Under the pieces are notes generated by a model. It had not been told where the DNA came from. It saw only the letters and a list, made by a program, of their open reading frames with translations, and ran no database searches. A stretch of 64,000 nt of DNA from a virus, in the IMG/VR virus record IMGVR_UViG_3300042502_001710, positions 1 through 64,000 of that record; one strand, given 5' to 3'. Made by a program: the position numbers and the translations under genes. Of the stretch, positions 1 through 9,000 are shown piece after piece (position 1 is the first letter of the stretch; each line of letters begins with the position of its first letter).

Positions 1-3000
1 CTGTATCCATCCAACGATCTGCCGATAGACAATGGTTTTGGAACGTTTGCTGGACCGTCATTAGAATCAACAAACCTATGGTCCAATATCGATGAAGGCA
101 TTTATGAAGGTGTCTTGAAGGATCGTGGAGATTCCAATTTATTATCTGATGACAAAAACTCATACATTGAGCCAAACACTTTTCATACAGAGGGTCTTTT
201 TCAGTACAAGTGTGAACTTACTGACATGTATGTCAGACCCGAACACTCTTCTTTTAGAATAAGAGTAGCAACACCTCTGTATAATTATGAGTCTAAACTT
301 CCACCCCTGTATACATTGTATAATATCAAATTATCTGACCCATCAGGCAATTTAATAATCAAGTACAATGACATTCAGATGAGAGGCGATTCTACAGAAG
401 AATACGCTAATTTTACCACGTATTCATCTCTGCCTCAGACGAACGCAATAAATGAAAAATATGACTGGCAGCGAACCATTCCTCATATGTATCAGACGAC
501 TGGATATCAATTATCATTCAGTGTCAGAGCTGTGTCATTGGACGATTCGTTCAACAAGGGTTTCGACGAAGGCTTTGAAGAAAATTATATTATTCCAGAG
601 ATACTGAGCTATAGTGGCAATAATTATTTGGCAATTGACGGTCAACCTTTATCAAGCCTTGAAACAAGATTTATCAATCCTACCAGAGGGTTCAGAATAT
701 CGGCAGTAGAAATTTGCAACAGCGGCGGCTATGGTCCAAAACTAGAAAATTATTTACCGTTCCGTATACCTGTCAGAGAAATTGGACGAAGGCTAGAAAG
801 AAGCATCAATCCAACATTCATGGCTATCAGTACATACAACACGAGTATTTACCCATCAGTCAACAATAACGTATGGCAAGACGACACGACGATAACCGCT
901 GGATATCCAATAGGAGCAACAAATCAAGATGTTTGTGGCTCTAAAGAATTAATAAACATATTGAATGTTAAAAATGCCGATAGATTCATAAAATTACAAT
1001 CAACCAGCGGTGGAAATGTAGCAGATTCTGGAAAGTTGATTTTAAAGTTTCAAACTGGATACAATAAAGTAGATGAAATTACAAACGGTGATTTCAACTT
1101 CTCTTTTGATCAAGGCACCAACACGACATGGTGGAAACCAAGTGGAGCATTCAGTGTAGAAAAACGTATTGAAAATATTCAAGAAGATATTTGTTTTTAT
1201 AACGTTGAATCCCTAACACTAAAAGTTCTTGCTAAAAAACAGGTTGGTAGCCGAGATTATATCTTAGACGTTGTGGGGTACAGCAACGATGGTTTGTTGG
1301 CTGTAACACCTCCGTCTGGCGGATTTATTCAAGATCCATCTGGAGTTTTCTTGAATGACGCTTTTGTTTCCAACGTTGGCAACCATCCCGTGCTATCTGG
1401 ATTTCACAGAGGTGATTCAGACAGAACAATCGGTGGAGGTTCATTGTCTGAAAATGACACTTACTTTGAATCAAGCGGAAACGATCATTATCGATTGGCT
1501 CAATACCCAGTTGTCTCCAGTACAGGTTTTCAACTTTATGAAATACCGTTGGTTATACTGGATGATAATGTAAAGTTGGGTTTGTCTAGAGATTACAGTC
1601 TTAGTTCTTTCCTAGAAAATGTGTACCTTGATATATTCCCATTGCCAAGCGGTGCAGCTATTGGATACGCAGAATTGTGCGTTAGATATGCTCCTGCCAA
1701 TGCCGTGAATTTATACGCTCAAGGTGGAGAGAAGTTTGGTAAAACACAGGATGGAAGATCTGAAGCGGCACTGTATCCTTCTGGTATGCAATCTTATGAT
1801 AGCGTACTCAATGCTGGATCTGGATATGGGCCAATATCTAGAATACAAAACATTCCCCATGCTTATGGTTCGCCAAATACAATAAGAACCAACTACGCTC
1901 GAAGATGGAAAGGAATGGAAGGTCTGACAGAAGGGGATTTTCATCCCAATATGTTTGATTTTTCATTCTATAATCCATTGTTAGATTCTCCATTTAATTT
2001 TGGTTTTTATGATTTTGATGATAATGATGGTCATGCAATAAATCCACACAATAACACCGGAAATGGCGGTGTTTTACACACAACTTATGGTAATGGTAAA
2101 TATAGATACAAGAATATTGGATGGAGATTCAACAATCACACATTATTTAACGATCAGCTATCTGGATATACCGGCTTGTATCAAACAACAGACTGGACAT
2201 CTTTGAGCAATGGAGCGGCTAATTTCACAAGTGATCAGCTATACGGTCAGATCGCAGATGCTTTTAACAGTATAGTAAGAATTAGCGGACAAAACTCTTA
2301 TATTGATTTTAATCATTCTTTAGATACTTCCGATGGATTTGTTTCTTATATTAAATTTACACCAGACGTAAATGTCAGCGGTGTTGGTTATAATTTATTT
2401 AATAGCGGAGTACTTGTGTCTAAATGGGGTCGCCACAATACTCATGGAGGAAGAGAATTAGAGTTTGCTGTATCTTACGAAAACGGTTATCTCTGCGGTT
2501 TAGCTCGCAGCACAACTGGAAATATTATTAAAATAACTGACACTGCTCATTATTCAGAATATCAATATCCACTTGCGGTTATTCTTACTTATAACGATAA
2601 GGGTTTGAGTGGATTAAAATTATATACAGACAACGAATTTGCTTATCCTTGGAATACATTGCGTGCTAGTTCTACTCCATTTGATATCTATGTCGGAGAC
2701 AGCGATGTTATAGTAGGGTTTTCTACTGGTTCTGGCGTTGGTATGAATATGTTTGTTAGTGAGTTTGGCCTTGCATCTGGTTGTAAAATAGTTCAATCAG
2801 ATCCAGATTTACAACTCAAAGAGACTAGCGCAGATGTATTTTTAGCAAATCAAAGAGTTAAACTATGGAATCCTTCTGAATCACACACAAATGATAGATT
2901 CACATTGTGGCAAAACGTTGACGAAGATACGTACAATGATTGGCACGTAGGTGACTTTAAGTATTGCCAATTTGACGCTTCGTTTGACTTCTTGACAAAA

Positions 3001-6000
3001 CGCACAGGTCGTGATCTGATTTCCTTCAATTTGAAGAGCGACGGCGTTGGTTATTCCAACAAGACAAATATAACGCTTCCAACATCTATTGATAACACTG
3101 TCGCTTACCACACTCAGATAGAAAATGACTTTTTAAGATTTCATTTATCTGACGTTGTGGATAATTTTTACGCAGTCAACAGAAGAATAACCAAGAGCAT
3201 ACCAGTTGGATATAAATTTTCTGAACGAGCCCTCGTTGTAGAAACCATTGTTGAGCATAAATTTGGAGATGGAATAAAGTGGCCATCTTGCGAAACAATC
3301 GCTCCATCTGGTCCAAAGTTTATCGTTAGCTTGTACACAAAGAAACAAGACCCATATTGGACAACAGAAGAACCAAACTGGGGATTGGTAAACAGAAAAA
3401 TCCATTACATCGAACCGTCTAGCTGTTTTGTTAAGTTAGAATCTACGTTTGATTATGAAGATCTGATTGATGAAACAGAGCCTTGGGCTGTATTCCCAAA
3501 AGAACCAAGGTTAAAAGATTTTTCAGAAAGATACTTCAAAGACGATGTAAATCAAATGTTCGTTCAATACGATCTGGTTTATCCTTCTGGACCAGCGTTT
3601 GAATCCAGAATAGATATGCACTCTTCTCATGTGAGAATGGTAGATGCTAATATTTTGGCACTGGGTTCTTCCGGTATATTCAATCTGAATGTTAGTGGAG
3701 CTTTTCCAGCTTCTAGCCAAATCAATCTTAGTATTGGCGGTTTCCCAAGAGAAACCAGCGGAATATTACCGTTGATAGTTCAGGTTCCTATACCTTATAA
3801 TATATTCAACGAAGTGGATCATCCTTCTGGATTTTGCTTGAATGTAAGTGGAGCTTTTACTGAATTTAATTCATTAAATCTATTTATACCTCCTCAATCT
3901 GGATACAGCTATTTTAATTTAAATATCAGCGGAGAATTACCAACGTCGCTGAGTAGCGGCTTGTCTTTATCTATGCCTAAAGTTTTAGGTATGCTTGATA
4001 CATCAGATGATGGAAACCCAAGCACATCTGTTGGTAGTTTCTTTGGTATGCCATTGACTCTGGTCAACATAGAGTTGGCAGGTAAACCAGAAGGTCCAGT
4101 ATTAAATCTTAATCTATTCGCTTCTTCTGGAAACGTGGGCGTTTTATCTTCATTGCCATTGTTTTTACATAACCAGCAATTGAACAGACAAAAAGGCAGT
4201 GCCAGTGGAGTAATCGGATTGACCATAGTTGGTCATAATCAAGGGGTGTCTACACGACGTTCACACTCTATGCCTTTGTACATAAATGCTCCAAATGTTA
4301 TAAATCAATCGATGCCTTTGTATGTTCATAGCCCTTTGGTAAGATCCTTGTTGAATGGATCTCTAAATTTTGTAACAGCAAACTATAGCTCTAACTTTGG
4401 ATCTTCTTTGGCTGTATGGAACAGCAGTAGCTATGGATCTCCAATAGAACTTGCAGACAATCATGTTGCGTTTCTGCCTGCAAACAATGAAATCAGAGGT
4501 GTAGATTTAATAGGTTATGGATCATGCACAGGCGACAGCCCAAGCAAAGCTATAGATAAAGCCTTAGTGACTGACGGCGTTACGTGGAGACAAGAAACAT
4601 GCAATGATGGAGGCATATTCAGAGCAAAGAATACGTACACAAACTCTGGAGCAATTAATTTTGAGGGTGGATTTGGATATAGCGGAAATTACTATGGAAT
4701 AAGAAAGTTTGATCAGCTATTGCCATCGCTTGCTTACAAGACCACCGTGGTTATTAAAACTGGGTCTAATGAAGCTATTCCTGTTCCAAGAACATTCGAA
4801 GAATGGGAATACGGAATGTGTGGACCAGCTTGGTATCCAGACAATAGCGGTTGCTGCACTGAAGATTGTGATCAAAACATAGTATTCTCAGGAGTGAAGT
4901 TGATATCTGATTCTGGCAGAAACGTAAATGATAATTATGGGCAACAGGTGCGTGTCAGCAATGATCTGATGGCTATCTCTGCTCCCAACATTACAATCTC
5001 AGATTATTCACCTTACGACGCAGCCACAGTGAACGTATCTGGAGCTGGATCTGTATTCTTGTACAGAAGAGGTTCTGATCAAGCTGGCAAAAAGGCTGGA
5101 TGGTCTTACTCTGAACAGTTGATGTTGCCATCTGGTTTTAGAAAAGATTACATACAAAGAACAGCACAAAATCTACTTACATTTGATCAATTCTCTATAT
5201 CTGGAAACAAATGGCAGATTGGACAAGAGGGCAGAAAATTCGGAGAATCCTTAGATATTTGTTCCAGTGGTGAACGTGAGATTGTGGTTGTGGGTGCTCC
5301 AAGAGCCAAGTGGTCAAGAAGCTTCTCTGACATTGCTGTATCTGGCATTCCAACGGCAGGAATAATATTCACAGACTTGTTTGAATACGAAAAAGAAAAG
5401 CTGCAAAGTGTAGCTGCAACAGCTCAAAAATTTAATACACTATGGAAATATTTCTCTGCACCTTGGAACAGCGGACCAAACGAATGGTACGCTCAAATCA
5501 AACCTAAATTGATAGTGCTACAATTAACTTTTTCAAATAGAAATTATCCTGTTATACCAACCGATGAGTCTTCATGGTTTGTACACAAATATATTCCTAG
5601 ATTGGATGATACAGAATTACTGTTTAATGTTGGATCAGGACTTTTAGGTGGATCAGGAGATTCTGTCAAATTCAGAGCTTCTGGAATACCAGTTGTATTC
5701 AACCAAATGCTCAGCGGAGTAAAGTCCGCTTTCTTCGAAGCGTTTCCTAGCGGTTCTACTGAATTCTCAGTGTATAGCGGTATACCAGCTATCATTGGTC
5801 TTTTCAAAGAGCAAACAGGATCTACTGCACGGGCGCTAAAATATAACGGCAACAATGGCGTAGTAGACATTTATGATGAGTTTGAAAAGTTTTATTTAGC
5901 TCACTCTTACGCGAGTGGAGTCAAAGATCTTGTTCAAAATATTGCGCAAAGTGGTCATCTGAACAAGATCGCTGGCAAGTCTGAAACATGGGATACCACT

Positions 6001-9000
6001 TGCAAGCAGTTGTTTGAAAATACATTCGATAGCGGAAGATTGTCCTCAGGATACACGAACACTACTTTAAACAGAAACTTTATAGCAAGTGGGGTTGGTC
6101 AAGAATGGGGCTCTACTCACGGATCTGTTGTCACAGAATTTCAAGTACCACCAGCTTCTGGCGGAAGAGTTTATATATTTGAAAAAGAAAGAAACACTTT
6201 CAATTGTATACAAGTCATTGTGTCTCCAAACGATAAGCTAGAATTTAATCTTTCCACGATGGATAGCTTGGGTTCGATATACGGAAAGACATACAACGAT
6301 AGGTTTGGACACGCCGTTTCTATAAGTAAAAATGGAGAAGTTGTAGCAGTCGGTTCTCCGTGGAACGATAAAGCTTGTAATGTTTTTGAACGAAATGAAC
6401 AAGAAGCCAAGAAGGTTTACGACAATGTTCGTAGCTGGTGTGTTTCTACGAACAAGCCACAAGCTGTCAGTCATTACGATTCTATAGCGTCTCAATCTGG
6501 ACAAACTATAGCAAAAGTATCTACGTACGACTTTATGCAATCCTCAGAAAGATTTGAATATAGAAATGATATCAATTTCTGGGGAACTCTGCCAACTCCT
6601 TACAAAATGACATATCAGTATGGGCACAATGATATTCAATACCTAGGAACCAGACAGTTCTTGCCATCTACGTTCGCTTCAATGTCGAGGCTCGGATGGA
6701 GCTGTGCTGTAGACCAAGACGGAGAAACCGTAGCGTTCGGAGCACCCACAGACTGCTTCAATGAGTTTGAAGACACTAATGTTTGGGGTGATAATATTCT
6801 TTCTTGGGCTTCATACACAAACGCTGGAGCGGTGAGAGTATTCCAAAACAGAAAATATTATCCTCATGACAAAGTTGTTGAGTTTGGAAGGTTTGGCAAT
6901 CTTGACAGATCTTCTCATCCTGAAGAAAGAGCTTTGGGTTATTATGATAATTCCAATTGGCCTTTGATCTTTGCTTCTGGGTCAAATGGCACGACTGGAT
7001 ATCAAGGTAAATCTTGGAGAAGAACTGGTTTCTCTGAAATAGAAATCCCCAGAGACGCTGGTCTTGCGTTTATTGTCACTCCAGAATTAGATGCCGCAAG
7101 TGATGAAATTATTCAAAACATCAAAGATTGGTTGTCTTTGGGTGATAGAAATCTTGTTGTTGTTGGCAACGACCCTGTGTGGGAAGAAGATGGATTGTAT
7201 GAAGATTCAAATAAAATTGTAAACAAAATTCTGGAAAAATTAGGCTCCAGAATGAGAATACATCCTGCACGTAACGTTGAATATTCTGCTCAAGGATGCA
7301 TTTCTCAACAAGATGTTTCTAACAATAAATACAATGCTACTCAATCTTTCTTGCCAGATAGATCAGCAGGAAGAACCATTGAGCATCATGGAGAATATTA
7401 TATCAAGGGTGTTGGCGATATTCGAATAGATTTGTCTAGAGATAATCTTGATGAATTTTTTGAAAATCTCAATTGCCCAGAAGGAGCTACTTGTGGCGAC
7501 GGTCCTGCTCCAATTATAAATTCAAAATGTGAATTTCCATTAAAAGGAATCTTAGGCGATTTACGAACCCAATGGAAAGAACAGTGCGTAAAAACAACTC
7601 CAAAGACTTGCAGCGTAGTGTCGTATTATAAAAACTGGCCTTTACAGTTTGAGAACTTTACTATAGATTGTGATAGCCCTCCTCAGCCATTGTTCAAAAA
7701 ACGCAATGAAGAGCCTGTGCCAGTCTTGACGACCGCTGAACACTTGCCTCCAACTTCTTGGTACAATCCAGCTACATCTGGATTGATATGGGATACTTTT
7801 CAACCACAGGTTTATAAGGTAGACAAGCAGTTTGAAGAAAAGATATCTTTTGCGGCAAATAATATAAATGAACTTGCGTTCCATATAACAGAAAATGGAC
7901 CCTCTGTTGTTAGTGGAAACTTTAACACATTTTATTATAACGGAGATATGTTCGACCCTGCTCTTGAAAATGGTCGTGACGGCTTGATGCAATCTGCTGG
8001 TAAAATTTTATCTGAAGCTGTAGATGTAACAGAAACGGTTTACCCAGATCAGATAGTAGCTCTCGTAGAGTCTGGAAGAAAACCAGATGGATCATTTAAT
8101 AATTCTCGTATTTATGTCTTGGCTACGCAGTGGAGTGAAGATGATGCTAGTCGTGGCATTGGTAGTAGAATTAGTGACGCCACGTTGAATGACGATAAGA
8201 ATACAGAGTTTTATATAAATATGATTCGTAAAGATTGCCTGTATGCTCCAAAGGGTCTGCAGATCAATGGCTTTACAGGAAGAACATCTCTCAGCAACGC
8301 ATATTACTTGTCTGGTGATTCCATCGTTAATTATAAATTAGGGGTTGACTTAGACGCTACGTTTAGTCCTAATGGATTTTTCACAGAAAACAGTGAGATG
8401 AGAGATGTCAACGAATCTATAGACTTTGTGTGGTTGGCGTTTCCATCTGGAAAACCTTCCAGTGAAGATTTAACGACACTAAACAACTGGCTTGACTTTG
8501 GCAACAAGAAGATAATTCTAACTTACAGCGCTGTAAAAGATAGCACCGCCCAAGAAATATCTGACAATATCACATATCTTTGCAGTGGTCTGAGAATGAC
8601 AAGCAAGCCAATGTACTTACCAAAACTTGGCAAGTATTACTTGTCAGACAAGTTGAGCGGATACACGCCAATCGACAACAAGCAATTGATAAACTATGCA
8701 ACAGACAGCATCAGCGGTTGTGACGATGGGTATGCCTTCACACATCCTAATTACCAAGATTCTACAAGTCTTAGTGGAATAGATTTCAATACAAACACAG
8801 CTACGATCAGCGTTGCGTCTCAAAGTGAAGAGTTTTCATACGCAAGCAGAACAAACTTTGTGCCATTATCAGGAGGCCAAAATTTTGAAAGAATACTATC
8901 TTTCTTGCCTGAGATAAAGCAAACCTATAAAGTATATGGAGCTAAAAACACTTGGCAGATTAACGGTGCTGGCGCTGTTACTTTCCCTATTTTACCCGGA

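Noticed and set aside
115-117. TTG at 115 as the start of the giant gene
   Set aside because: The frame is open back to base 1 with the same composition, so the start is outside the window.
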